DNA of 64,000 bases from Nocardia altamirensis NBRC 108246 (GCF_001612685.1 NZ_BDAY01000048.1:36868-100867); one strand, 5' to 3'. Positions 28,753 to 37,719 are shown, counted from the first letter of the stretch. The notes: generated from the letters alone by a model not told the origin. Program-made: numbers and translations.

Positions 28753-29262
28753 GTGCACGATGAACGGCGCGAGATCGCGCAGGCACGCAACGACGAACTG
28801 CGGGATCAGATCGGTGCACTGCTCGAGACCTTCGACCAGCAACGCCGGGAGCTGGCCGAGGCACAGTCCACCCTCGCCGCAACCACGGTGACAGCGTGGT
28901 CCTCCGACAAGCTGATTCGCGTGGAGAGCAACGCCGCCGGGGTTCCGGTGGCGGTGCACGTCGAACCCGACACGTACAGACGCATCAGCCCCGCCGAGCT
29001 CGGACAATCCATCACCGAGGCGGTGCAGGCGGCTGCACAGCAAGCCAGGGACGTCACCCAGCAGACCATCGCGCCCATCGGGGAACTGGCGGGCGGGATT
29101 CCGGACCTCGCCGACCTCGTGCCAGGCGCACCCGCCATTCGCGATCTCGTTCGCTCAATGCTCCCGGAAACCCCCGCGCCATCGGTGGCCCCCAGAGTGT
29201 GGGACGAGGACGCTGAGGACGAGTACTACCGCAACCGGTCCTACCTGCGGGAGCGCCCGTGA
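28753..29262 (+). CDS. YbaB/EbfC-like protein of ESX module
   Basis: 169 residues. N-terminal coiled-coil (RREIAQARNDELRDQIGALLETFDQQRRELAEAQ), then the YbaB pattern (TVTAWSSDKLIRVESNAAGVPVAVHVEPDTY... SPAELGQSITEAVQAAAQQA), and an acidic tail (WDEDAEDEYYRNRSY). YbaB-like proteins are frequent neighbours of WXG100 genes in actinobacterial type VII loci. Start GTG 28753. It overlaps the next gene by 4 bp (GTGA) and opens the toxin operon. Confidence 0.8.
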   Translation: MHDERREIAQARNDELRDQIGALLETFDQQRRELAEAQSTLAATTVTAWSSDKLIRVESNAAGVPVAVHVEPDTYRRISPAELGQSITEAVQAAAQQARDVTQQTIAPIGELAGGIPDLADLVPGAPAIRDLVRSMLPETPAPSVAPRVWDEDAEDEYYRNRSYLRERP

Positions 29263-29573
29263 CGAACTTTCGTGCCGACCCGGATACGTTGCGCGCCAAC
29301 CGCTCTGGGTTCGCTGACGTCGCGGATCGAATCGCCGCCGCAGCGGCGAACCTGCGGCGGGTGCTCGACGCCGAGGGCGAATGCTGGGGATCGGATCAGA
29401 TCGGACAGAGTTTCGCCAAGAACTACACGCCAGGCGTCCCGAAGGCCTTGGACGGCGTCGACAAGCTCGGCACCACGATGAACAACCTCGGCGATCGGGT
29501 GGTCGCTGTCGCGGACGCACTACAGAATCGTGACCAGGCCAACGCCGGCGACCTGGGCCAGGTCCCCCGCTGA
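29259..29573 (+). CDS. WXG100-like (Esx) protein
   Basis: 104 residues, two helices joined by a turn that holds the WXG-type motif as CWGSDQIGQSF. Size and helical hairpin are typical of ESX substrates or of targeting partners for a toxin encoded next door. Overlaps both neighbours (4 bp upstream, 1 bp with the toxin gene). In M. tuberculosis the CpnT toxin gene is likewise preceded by small esx genes. Confidence 0.82.
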   Translation: MTNFRADPDTLRANRSGFADVADRIAAAAANLRRVLDAEGECWGSDQIGQSFAKNYTPGVPKALDGVDKLGTTMNNLGDRVVAVADALQNRDQANAGDLGQVPR

Positions 29574-32500
29574 TGGGCATCGAGATCCCCGAATCCCTGC
29601 AATGGGTCGCCAAATGGATTGTCGGGGCAGGCGATTGGCCCGAAGGTGACGAGACCGCCATGTGGCGGGTCTCCGATGCCTGGTCGGGGATGGCGTCGGC
29701 GCTCAACGACATCGACGACGACGCGCACCACACCGTCCAGCAGGTACTGGCCGCGATCGACGGCCGAACCCATGACTCGATCGAGGAATACTGGGACCAG
29801 CTGATGGGCGAGAAAGGCGCCTGGGCGGGCCTGGTCAAATATCTCGACAGCATGGCCGACCAAATCGGTGACGGCGCAGCCGATATCGAGCAGACCAAGC
29901 TCGTGATCATCGGCACGATGGTCGTCTTCGCGATCGAGATGGCGCCACTGCTGGCGACCGCGTGGACCGGGATCAGCGCCGCGGGCGCCGTAGCGCTTCG
30001 AGTGGCCACCCAGATCACCATTCGCATGGCGATCAAGGAACTGATCGTCCGCATGTTGACCCGCGCGGCGGCCAAAGCCGCTGCGCGTGCCGCATTGCAC
30101 GGGGCCTTCGCCGAGGCGCTCGAAGAGGGCGGCCTGGAGATCGGCACCAAATTCCTGCAGTTGGGCATAGGCCACCGCGACGACGTCACCGTTCAGGATT
30201 GGAAAGGTGCCGGTGTCGCCGCCGCCGCGGGTGCGGCAGGTGGTGCTGTCGGTGCCGGGCTCGGCAGCAACGGACTGCTCTCCGGTGCGAGCGACGCAGC
30301 GTCGAGTCGGCTCGGCCGCGCCGCCGTCGAAGGGACCACCGAGGCGGCGACGGGCGTCGCAGGCGAAATCGCAGGCGCCGCAACCGCTGCCGCGCTTACC
30401 GATCAGCCGTTCAACCTCACGCTCGACAGTGTCACCTCGTCCGTGGCGCAAGGAGTTCCTGCCGGCGTGCATGCTGCGGGCAACCATCACAGTGATACTG
30501 ATGCGCCGCCCACTCCGGACATCGACCGCGCCGGTGGAAGTTTGCCGCCAGCCCCTGCCATTGACCGCGCGGACGGCAACGTTCCGCCAGCGCCGACCAG
30601 CGATGGCAACCCGGCCACCGTGCCTAACACGAGTCCGCCCGAAGGCACCGCACCGACGGCCGAAAACCTAGGCGCACAAACCAACCTCGCTGGTGTTGAG
30701 CAGAACTCGACGCCATCGAGTCCTGTCGAGAGCACCAGCCCAGCCAGTGCTGACCGAAGCCCGACGGAGACAACACAAAAACCGGCGGACCCGACCAGCC
30801 CCGCTGTGCCATCGCCTAACGAGAACGCTGCTGCGAGTACGACCAGTCCGCAGGCGCAAGACCTAGCCGCCAACGTCAGCCATGACGCAGGGGCGTCGTC
30901 GGACACCAGCTCCACTGTGCCATCGCCTAACGAGAGCGCTGCCGCGAGTACGACCAGCCCACAGGCACAAAACCTAGCCGCCGACGTCACGCCGGACGCA
31001 GGGGCGTCGTCGGACACCAGCTCCGCTTCTGAAGGTGCTGTCGATCAGCCGAAACCGAGCTCGACGACTACATCGACGACTACGGACACTCCGACCGCAC
31101 CCGTGCACACCAGCGACACCCCAACAGCACCCACGCACACCAGCGACACTCCGACCGCACCCGCGCACACCAGCGACACTCCGACCGCGCCCACGCACAC
31201 CAGCGACACCCCGACAGCGCCTGCGGACACTGGCGGCACTCTATCCGCGCAGACGCAATCCCTCGCCGACGTCGGCACCGATACCACCGCGCCCACAAAC
31301 ACGACTGTTCCGACAGATACCGATGTAGAACAACCTGTTTCGAGCCAGAACCCGCCGAGCACCACCGAGGTCGAGACCACCACGTCTCCTGGCGATGCCC
31401 CGGGCACCGATCCACATCACCAGAACCCCGCTGAAACGCACGGCACTGCGCCTACCACTCAGGACTCCACCCTGCCGCCGAATCCAAAGAGCGCACTACA
31501 GGATTCGAGTCCCCCAACCACCGGCCCTCCCGGAGATCAGCCTGCACACGCAACGCCCTCCCCTGCCGACAACCTCACGAACCCCGCACCGCCGAAACAC
31601 GAGACGCCGCCAGCCGTAGATCCCACGCCGAGCCGAATCGATTCGTCAACCAGCGCCCCAACCCCGCCGACCCCCGCAGCGGCGCCCCCTGCTCCAAGCG
31701 AAAGCTCCACCACCACAACAACACCCGACTCCACCACCGCGGCAACCGCAGCCGCCACTCCGCTGGGCACCATCCCCAACACAGCCGCGGTGACTCCGAC
31801 TGGCGATCCCCCTCACCGCACAACCACCACAACACCCGACCCCGCGAATCCGCCACAGACAACCACTCCTGCACCGAGTACTGCCGCCGCACAGCCCAGC
31901 AACGTCACGCCGCACGCGACCGGCCCCACACCGCCTGCACACACCTCCCCACCACCTGCGACAACCTCAGGTCCTGCAACTACCTCCGCACCACCTGCGG
32001 CAACCCCCGCGCCCGCGACCGGATCCACACCGCATGCGGTAACCCCCACGCCAGCAACAACCCCCGCGCCACCCACAGCCGGACCCACACCACCCGCGAC
32101 CACTTCCACACCACCCGCGTCAACCCCCACGCCAGCAACAACCTCCACGCCGCCCACAACCGGGTCAGCACCACCCACAACTGGACCCACGCCACTCGCA
32201 ACCACCTCCACACCACCCGCAGCAACCCCCACGCCAGCAACAACCACCGCGCCACCTACGACCGGATCCACACCACCTGCGACAACCCCCACGCCAGCAA
32301 CAACCTCCACGCCGCCCACAACCGGGTCAGCACCACCCGCAACTGGACCCACGCCACTCGCAACCACCTCCACACCACCCGCGGCAACCCCCACGCCAGC
32401 AACAACCACCGCGCCACCCACAGCCGAACCCACACCATCTGCGGCAACCCCCGCGCCTGCAACAACCTCCGCGCCACCTACGACCGGGTTGGCGCCGCAC

Positions 32501-34258
32501 GCGACCACCTCCGCACCGCCTGCTGCTGACCCTCGCGCCGCAGCTGCCAGCCCAATGCCGCCTGCGGCGGACCACACGCGCCAGAACGTCGCCACACCAA
32601 CGACGACCGACGCGACGCGCTCAGCACCGGCACCTGCTTCCGACCCGGGACGGCCGAACCCGGCCAGCCCTGCCCCGTCGGCAGCGGACACTGCACGTCA
32701 GACCCCGCAGGCTCCGACCGCTGCCGAACCGGCACGGCCCACACCGGCGAGAACTCCGACGGACCTTCCCCACCTCGGAACTCCGCCGAGGAACCCCGCG
32801 GACCAACCGCGCCACGAAACCCGCCCGCCCATCGACGGTTTCATTGCCCACGCCCCTGATTCGCCACCGCAGCAACGCCGGCCCGGTCATGATGGGTACC
32901 CGCGACAATCCACCCGGCACCCAGTGAATCCTGTTGCACATCAACCGGATCAGGCCCGCGCCGCACGGGAGCACTTCCGCAACCAAACACCGGAGGCAGG
33001 CAGGGTCACCCCTGTCATCGTCAGCGCTGACCCCTTCGCCGCCAACACGCCGGCCTTCGACGTACGCCGCTTCCCCGACCAGTCGATCAGCGTGATCACC
33101 ATCCGAGTCCACATCGATGCAGGCCCATATGTCTCGTCACAAGACATCCGCAACCTCATCGAAACCGCCCAAACAGCAGCAGATCGCGCCTTCAACACCG
33201 CACCCCGCCTCCTCAACGGCGACCGCCTGCTGATCGACGTCGTCTTCGCACCTGACCCCGCCACCGCCCACCTCCAAGTCACGGCCAACCAGGCCCCCGG
33301 AGATCTCAATAACTGGTCAATCCACGCCCGCCCCGAATCCCTCATCAACAACATCCGCCGACAACTCGGCCTGCTGCCTCACGAGCCCGGCACAGATCCC
33401 TCCTTCACACCCACCGAACTGCGGCAACTCAGCAACGACATCGCCGCAGCAAACACCCCGATCCGCTACACCAACCTGCCCGACACCCGAACAATCGACC
33501 ATCATCGGCTCAGCGACCTCGAAGACGAGGCATACCAGGCGATGGTCGAAGACTCGCTGCGCGACGGCGACCAATTCACCCGCGGTGCTGACCCTCGCAT
33601 CCACCCCTACGGCAGACTCATCAACGACGGCGGGATCCTTGTTGACGGCCGCAGCAACAACTGCCTGGACAATGCGCTGGCAGCACTGTCCTCGTTCTTC
33701 GGGCGCCCGCACGTCGCCCTCCCACGATGGCCGGATCCACTCCCTGATGGGACTATCGATCAAGAAAGCGGTGAATACGGCGGACTGGCGCGTGCCGCTG
33801 GCTGGCTCGGCAGCGGACTCGTTCACTTTGGTAACCAAGGCCTTTCGTTACCAGAGCAGTTCAACGCAGTCCACGACTGGATCGCCCACCTGGGCCCCGG
33901 CTCGGCCGCACTTGTCGTCAACGTGTGGCATGCCCGCGACGCAAACAATGCGTTCCGATACGACTCCGATGGACGCCCGATCGCGAGCGGCAGTCACGCG
34001 ACCGTCATCGTGTATCCGCCCGGCGCGACAGGGCCGGTCTGGTGGGACCCTCAATCAGGCGTCACATCTGATCACCCGTCACCGTGGATGGTCGGCTATT
34101 CCATCGAACTGTCCTTCACGCCGATTCCCCCGGATCAAGGAGTAGGTAATGCCGGAGCAATATCGAACCAGGGACCAAGTGGAGCAGTACCTGGCACAGA
34201 TCTTGAACCCCAACCGGAAGTACCAGCTCAATCCGTTCGAGGGCGGGTGGGTGGTTAG
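29573..34258 (+). CDS. ESX-linked polymorphic toxin with papain-like C-terminal domain
   Basis: 1561 residues. Parts: (1) residues 1-110, helical WXG/CpnT-like N-terminus (WIVGAGDWPEGDE...) for type VII export; (2) 110-300, hydrophobic and Gly/Ala-rich helices; (3) about 305-1110, a Pro/Thr/Ser-rich linker of tandem repeats; (4) about 1130-1290, a strand/helix domain (GDRLLIDVVFAPDPATAHLQV); (5) 1330-1525, a papain-fold domain with Cys1364 (NNCLDNALA), His1475 (SHATVIV) and Asp1492 (WWDPQSG), as in toxin glutamine deamidases (Tox-PL). The last 37 residues overlap the next gene. Probably kills rival cells or modifies a host or bacterial protein; the target is unknown. Codon and residue use in part 3 differ strongly from the neighbours. 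Confidence 0.85.
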   Translation: MGIEIPESLQWVAKWIVGAGDWPEGDETAMWRVSDAWSGMASALNDIDDDAHHTVQQVLAAIDGRTHDSIEEYWDQLMGEKGAWAGLVKYLDSMADQIGDGAADIEQTKLVIIGTMVVFAIEMAPLLATAWTGISAAGAVALRVATQITIRMAIKELIVRMLTRAAAKAAARAALHGAFAEALEEGGLEIGTKFLQLGIGHRDDVTVQDWKGAGVAAAAGAAGGAVGAGLGSNGLLSGASDAASSRLGRAAVEGTTEAATGVAGEIAGAATAAALTDQPFNLTLDSVTSSVAQGVPAGVHAAGNHHSDTDAPPTPDIDRAGGSLPPAPAIDRADGNVPPAPTSDGNPATVPNTSPPEGTAPTAENLGAQTNLAGVEQNSTPSSPVESTSPASADRSPTETTQKPADPTSPAVPSPNENAAASTTSPQAQDLAANVSHDAGASSDTSSTVPSPNESAAASTTSPQAQNLAADVTPDAGASSDTSSASEGAVDQPKPSSTTTSTTTDTPTAPVHTSDTPTAPTHTSDTPTAPAHTSDTPTAPTHTSDTPTAPADTGGTLSAQTQSLADVGTDTTAPTNTTVPTDTDVEQPVSSQNPPSTTEVETTTSPGDAPGTDPHHQNPAETHGTAPTTQDSTLPPNPKSALQDSSPPTTGPPGDQPAHATPSPADNLTNPAPPKHETPPAVDPTPSRIDSSTSAPTPPTPAAAPPAPSESSTTTTTPDSTTAATAAATPLGTIPNTAAVTPTGDPPHRTTTTTPDPANPPQTTTPAPSTAAAQPSNVTPHATGPTPPAHTSPPPATTSGPATTSAPPAATPAPATGSTPHAVTPTPATTPAPPTAGPTPPATTSTPPASTPTPATTSTPPTTGSAPPTTGPTPLATTSTPPAATPTPATTTAPPTTGSTPPATTPTPATTSTPPTTGSAPPATGPTPLATTSTPPAATPTPATTTAPPTAEPTPSAATPAPATTSAPPTTGLAPHATTSAPPAADPRAAAASPMPPAADHTRQNVATPTTTDATRSAPAPASDPGRPNPASPAPSAADTARQTPQAPTAAEPARPTPARTPTDLPHLGTPPRNPADQPRHETRPPIDGFIAHAPDSPPQQRRPGHDGYPRQSTRHPVNPVAHQPDQARAAREHFRNQTPEAGRVTPVIVSADPFAANTPAFDVRRFPDQSISVITIRVHIDAGPYVSSQDIRNLIETAQTAADRAFNTAPRLLNGDRLLIDVVFAPDPATAHLQVTANQAPGDLNNWSIHARPESLINNIRRQLGLLPHEPGTDPSFTPTELRQLSNDIAAANTPIRYTNLPDTRTIDHHRLSDLEDEAYQAMVEDSLRDGDQFTRGADPRIHPYGRLINDGGILVDGRSNNCLDNALAALSSFFGRPHVALPRWPDPLPDGTIDQESGEYGGLARAAGWLGSGLVHFGNQGLSLPEQFNAVHDWIAHLGPGSAALVVNVWHARDANNAFRYDSDGRPIASGSHATVIVYPPGATGPVWWDPQSGVTSDHPSPWMVGYSIELSFTPIPPDQGVGNAGAISNQGPSGAVPGTDLEPQPEVPAQSVRGRVGG
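30804..31025 (+). repeat. Two tandem 111-bp repeats in toxin gene
   Basis: Copies at 30804-30914 and 30915-31025, each coding 37 residues (VPSPNESAAASTTSPQAQ... DAGASSDTSS). They are in frame and differ by a few substitutions. Confidence 0.85.
31085..31234 (+). repeat. Five tandem 30-bp repeats in toxin gene
   Basis: Units start at 31085, 31115, 31145, 31175 and 31205 and code the decapeptide DTPTAPxHTS; the last unit is diverged. In frame, so copy number can change without a frameshift. Confidence 0.88.
32122..32445 (+). repeat. Two tandem 162-bp repeats in toxin gene
   Basis: The sequence around 32122-32283 recurs 162 bp later (32284-32445) with very few changes, coding 54 residues each of Pro/Thr/Ala-rich linker. 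Each unit is itself built from shorter TPATTSTPP-like motifs. Confidence 0.8.
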
Positions 34259-34682
34259 CTCGATCCTGACTCCGGAAGAGATGGCGAACGGGCAGGGACT
34301 CGGGATGACGAGAATGGTGGTCGACTCCGAAACCGGGGTGGTGCTCAGATACCCGAGTTGGTCGGACCAGATGGTGATGGACGACTACAGCGAAGCGAAG
34401 CGGACCGGCCGACCGCCGATGGGCCGCCAAGTGTATCCACCCCAGTGGAAGGTGAACTTCGAACAGATACGGGAAGACTCGAACGAAGTGGAGTACATGG
34501 TCCACGCTTCCTCAGCAACGGAACCGCCCATCTACCACCAGCTGATCATCAACAAACAAACACTCCGCGCCCGAACAAACACCCCGGCAATCCATCCCGC
34601 GTGCGCGCGGGCGAAAGCATGGGCACACGCGAACCGGAGTCCAGACGGGACATGGCCGTCACGGGGAACGTTCACTTTCTAG
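34149..34682 (+). CDS. Probable immunity protein of the toxin
   Basis: 177 residues, soluble, no signal peptide. ATG with AAGGAG six bases upstream, lying inside the toxin gene (110-bp overlap, different frame). The N-terminal half (TRDQVEQYLAQIL... FEGGWVVSSILTP... MVVDSETGVVLRYPSW) has the look of small Imm35/YrhB-like proteins; the assignment rests on position and this resemblance. Expected to bind and block the papain-like domain. Confidence 0.65.
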   Translation: MPEQYRTRDQVEQYLAQILNPNRKYQLNPFEGGWVVSSILTPEEMANGQGLGMTRMVVDSETGVVLRYPSWSDQMVMDDYSEAKRTGRPPMGRQVYPPQWKVNFEQIREDSNEVEYMVHASSATEPPIYHQLIINKQTLRARTNTPAIHPACARAKAWAHANRSPDGTWPSRGTFTF

Positions 34683-34703
34683 CTTCGCCACGCGGAAGGT
34701 CGA

Positions 34704-34934
34704 ATGATGGCGCTGTATGCGGAGATTCGGAAGATCGATGAGGATGGTGGACATATCCGGTACGGGTACACCGACAGTGCAGGGGTAGAGCGGATGGTGT
34801 TGCTGGACAAGGCGGCTGAGACGATCAGGCCCGAAAGTGGTACCGAGGACATGCTCTACCTGGCGGTGGCTCGGAAGATTGCGTCCGCATGGATAAGTGG
34901 GCTGGTTCCGGAACGGATGATCGTGCAGTCGTGA
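34704..34934 (+). CDS. Small hypothetical protein after immunity gene
   Basis: 76 residues, ATG at 34704 (a second ATG follows at 34707) preceded by GGAAGG. Strand-rich start (ALYAEIRKIDEDGGHIRYGYTDSAG) and a C-terminal helix (LYLAVARKIASAWISG). Only 21 bp after the immunity gene, so probably co-transcribed. It may be a second immunity factor; unproven. Confidence 0.6.
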   Translation: MMALYAEIRKIDEDGGHIRYGYTDSAGVERMVLLDKAAETIRPESGTEDMLYLAVARKIASAWISGLVPERMIVQS

Positions 34935-34982
34935 TGTCCGGACCTGAGATCAAGGGCAGCGGGGTTGGTTTCTGGTCGAGGG

Positions 34983-35027
34983 GGTAATGGTGCAGGTGGC
35001 TTCTCGCGCGATGCCTACACCATTACC
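34983..35027 (+). terminator. Hairpin after toxin operon
   Basis: 14-bp arms GGTAATGGTGCAGG (34983-34996) and CCTACACCATTACC (35014-35027), one mismatch, loop 17. It starts 49 bases after the last gene of the toxin operon. No T-tract. Confidence 0.5.
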
Positions 35028-35364
35028 TCGTGATCAACCGACCAACTCCAGAACCGGGTGGATGCAAAGCAAGGGGCGGATTTCGGCTGGCGAGGGCGGT
35101 GGGGTGGGGCCGTAATCCCCTACTCGTCGGGGGTTCTGGGGGCCAGGATTGGGTTTGATGTTGGTTGGTTTGCGGGTCGGGATGTCATCCCAGTGGGCGC
35201 CGAAGCCTTGGGGCCGACGAAGCTCATCTCTTCACAGATGTACCTGGGCGTGGTGGCGGGTCTGGCCCCCGGACCGGGGTCTGGGTGCTGCTGCCCAGGT
35301 ATTCGATTCTGCGGAGCCCATGGATCGGGTGGTGGCGAGGGCCGGTGATGGCGGAGGGGCAGTG

Positions 35365-35660
35365 ATGCGGCGAGGGGCGCTGGACGCGACTTATCGCGGG
35401 GATTGGCGCGTGGTGAACCTTTGGGGGCGGGCCTCGGCGAGGGGTGGCGGGGCGTTCAACGCGACCGTCGCGGCGACCGCGACCGTCGCGGCGACGGGCG
35501 CGTGGCGAACCTTTGTGGGTGGGCGGGCCTCGACGCGGGATGGCGCGGGGCGTTCAACGCGGCTGTCTCGGCGAGGGCGCGTGGTGAACCTTTGGTGGAC
35601 GGGCGGGCCTTGGCGAGGGGTGGCGCGGGGCGTTCGACGCGACCGTCGCGGCAAGGAGGG
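35365..35660. repeat. GC-rich intergenic repeat array
   Basis: The gap 34935-35720 (786 bp) has no convincing gene. Within it, copies of a roughly 80-bp unit start at 35406, 35498 and 35577, each beginning GCGCGTGGYGAACCTTTG and continuing with GGCGGGGCGTTCAACGCGACC-like sequence. A degenerate partial copy precedes them (35365-35405), and the first copy holds an internal 17-bp duplication. The rest of the gap is G-rich without clear features apart from the hairpin at 34983. Confidence 0.75.
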
Positions 35661-35720
35661 CTTGTGGTTGAGCCCTTTGCCGACGGGAGATCAGGGCACC
35701 GGCCGGCCGACTGAGCGGGC

Positions 35721-36899
35721 TCAGCGGATCGACTCGATAACGGTGGGCGCGATCTGGGCGGCTTGGGTGCAGGCGTCGAAGGGGAAGGGTGGGGTGGCGG
35801 GGGTGAGGTTCAGGGAGACGCGGACCAGGTGGGCGTTGTTCGCGGTGGGCGGGTCGGCGCGGCGGTAGTTGAGGGTGAGGCCGCAGCTGGTGTTCTGGCG
35901 GGTGGGGTCGGTGGATTGGACCGAGCGGATCTCGATGCCGGTGAGTCCGTCGAGGGTCATGTGGCGGGCGTATTGGATGGATTGCCCGCCGTCGAGCCCG
36001 GAGGGCAGCCGCAGGATCTCCCCCGCCTTGACCATCTGCTCGGAGCTCTGCTCGAACGACACCTCGACGGTCGAGCGGTGCGTGCCGCCCGTCTGGACGA
36101 GAGTGATCGCGCATTTGTACGCCTTGGTCCAGCCGACCGAACTCATCTCCCATCCAGGGAACTGGGTGCTGATCTGAGGTTCGGCGGCGCAGGGGTCGCG
36201 CTGCACGAGTGATCGAGGGCCGGGTTCGGTGGGCCGCGCGCGTAGTGCCATCAGGTTGTCGATGGTTGCGGCGAGGTAATCCTTGGTGAACTGGCACGGC
36301 TTCGACCACGGGACCGGCGCCTTGGTCGGACCGGACACCTTGCTGATCGTCAGGCCGTGCGCGAATCCGGTGTCCTCGACCGGGATTCGATAGTCGCAAC
36401 TGGAGGCATCCGGTCTGGCGTCGTCATTGCCGATGCCGCGGAACACGATGCGGCCGTTGACCTGTTCGGCGGTGTCGCCGACGCGCTTGTCCGAGGTGTA
36501 GACCTTGTCCAGCTCCACGTTGACCAGGTACGAGGCGTCCGGGGCGTCGTTTGCGGCGATGATCAGCCCGCATCCGGTCCAGCCGCCGCCACGTTCGGCG
36601 CCTGGGCTGCGATCGAAGCCCTGGAAGGTGCCGAGGCGTTCGGCGAACTCACGATTCAACAGACTGCACGGGTCGGTCGCCCGTATCCGGGCCATCAGGT
36701 CGGCGGTCCCCGGCGCGATGGCGGCGAGTTCGACGGAACCGGGAACCCCTTGCACCTTCGATGTTTTCGGGGCACGGGCCTCGGTGGTGGAACGCACGGT
36801 GGGTTCGGTGGTGATGGTGCCGCAGCCGCATACTGCGATGGCGACCGCAATGCACAACGCCACCACGGTCGCCCAGCGCCGTCTGCCGCCCACGAACAC
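35721..36899 (-). CDS. DUF3558-like lipoprotein
   Basis: 392 residues. GTG at 36899 with GGGAG six bases upstream. Signal sequence (RRRWATVVALCIAVAIAVCGC) with a lipobox-like VCGC. The body has two DUF3558-like halves, each with a DPC motif (TDPCSLLNREFAERLG and RDPCAAEPQISTQFPG) and further conserved cysteines (GCGL, SSCDY, KPCQF, YKCAI, TSCGL) that should form disulfides. Members of this family are mostly uncharacterised exported lipoproteins of Mycobacteriales. Confidence 0.78.
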   Translation of the reverse strand: MFVGGRRRWATVVALCIAVAIAVCGCGTITTEPTVRSTTEARAPKTSKVQGVPGSVELAAIAPGTADLMARIRATDPCSLLNREFAERLGTFQGFDRSPGAERGGGWTGCGLIIAANDAPDASYLVNVELDKVYTSDKRVGDTAEQVNGRIVFRGIGNDDARPDASSCDYRIPVEDTGFAHGLTISKVSGPTKAPVPWSKPCQFTKDYLAATIDNLMALRARPTEPGPRSLVQRDPCAAEPQISTQFPGWEMSSVGWTKAYKCAITLVQTGGTHRSTVEVSFEQSSEQMVKAGEILRLPSGLDGGQSIQYARHMTLDGLTGIEIRSVQSTDPTRQNTSCGLTLNYRRADPPTANNAHLVRVSLNLTPATPPFPFDACTQAAQIAPTVIESIR

Positions 36900-37036
36900 C
36901 GGCAACTCCCTCGGCTTATCGAACGATCCCCGGCAGGTTAACCGACCGAGACACCGCATTCTGTCGGTTCGCGAATACCCGGCAGCTGTCAGGTGAATTG
37001 GTGGCGGGATCGGCCGCCTCCGCACGAAACTCATGA

Positions 37037-37456
37037 TCAACGCCTGTTGGGCAGGCGACGGCGCCCTGCGGCGAGTTCGGCGGCGAGGTCCTCGTAGCCG
37101 ATCGCCAGCTCAGCGAGGCGTTCCCAAGCGAACCAGATGTCCCACTCGGATGCCCCCGCGGCATTGGCGCATGCGGTCAGCTGGGCGAGGCGGTCGAGGA
37201 TCGCGCCGACAGTCTCGGTGTGCAGGTAGGCGCCGCCATGGGGGACCGGCAGGTTCACCGCAACCCACCGATCGATGTCACGGACCTGCTTGGCGCGATA
37301 TTCGTCGATACCGCAGATGTTTTCGTGGATTGTCACCAGTTTGCGTTCGTGCAGGACGGCGAGCTCGCGGGCAGCGCCGAGTATCGGATGGTCGACATCG
37401 ACCTCGGCACGACATGCTTGCAGCACTTGGCTTCTCGTTGGCAGCTGTTCGGTCAT
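37037..37456 (-). CDS. DUF4254-family protein
   Basis: 139 residues, all-helical, no signal. ATG at 37456 with AAGGGGG just upstream. Pattern NxxLW-like at the start is absent, but the body (HPILGAARELAVLHERKLVTIHE... DIDRWVAVNLP... VGAILDRLAQL... WERLAELAIGYEDLAAELAAGRRRLP) fits DUF4254. Divergent from an XRE/DUF5753 regulator. Function unknown. Confidence 0.7.
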   Translation of the reverse strand: MTEQLPTRSQVLQACRAEVDVDHPILGAARELAVLHERKLVTIHENICGIDEYRAKQVRDIDRWVAVNLPVPHGGAYLHTETVGAILDRLAQLTACANAAGASEWDIWFAWERLAELAIGYEDLAAELAAGRRRLPNRR

Positions 37457-37644
37457 CGGGCAGTCCCCCTTGGAATGTCGGGTTTTGTCGGTTGCACGGT
37501 GCGCCCGGCCCGAGTGGACCTGAACCCGCTCTCGCCGATAAGGTTTCAAGACTTCGATGACACGGACCGGGCGCGCTTTCAGTAGAGCACCGGAATTGAT
37601 CGACGGGACTGTTCCCGAGGGTGGAACAAGGGGAAAAGTCGCAA

Positions 37645-37677
37645 GGTTCCAAAGAATCCCGTCACAGCGGTTCCAAA
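37645..37677. promoter_or_regulatory. Direct repeats before XRE gene
   Basis: GGTTCCAAA occurs at 37645-37653 and 37669-37677 (24-bp spacing) in the 263-bp region between the divergent DUF4254 and XRE genes. Candidate operator; weak evidence. Confidence 0.3.
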
Positions 37678-37719
37678 TTCATACCTGGCCAATAGTGAGG
37701 CTACGAAAGGGAATTGCCC

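Noticed and set aside
31813..32691. Gly/Val-rich minus-strand frame resembling a PE_PGRS-like protein
   Set aside because: It is the antisense of the Pro/Thr-rich toxin repeats; the plus-strand frame is continuous with the toxin domains on both sides.
34935..35720. Coding sequence in the GC-rich gap
   Set aside because: Open frames exist but follow the repeat units, have no ribosome binding site and give low-complexity Arg/Gly/Trp peptides.
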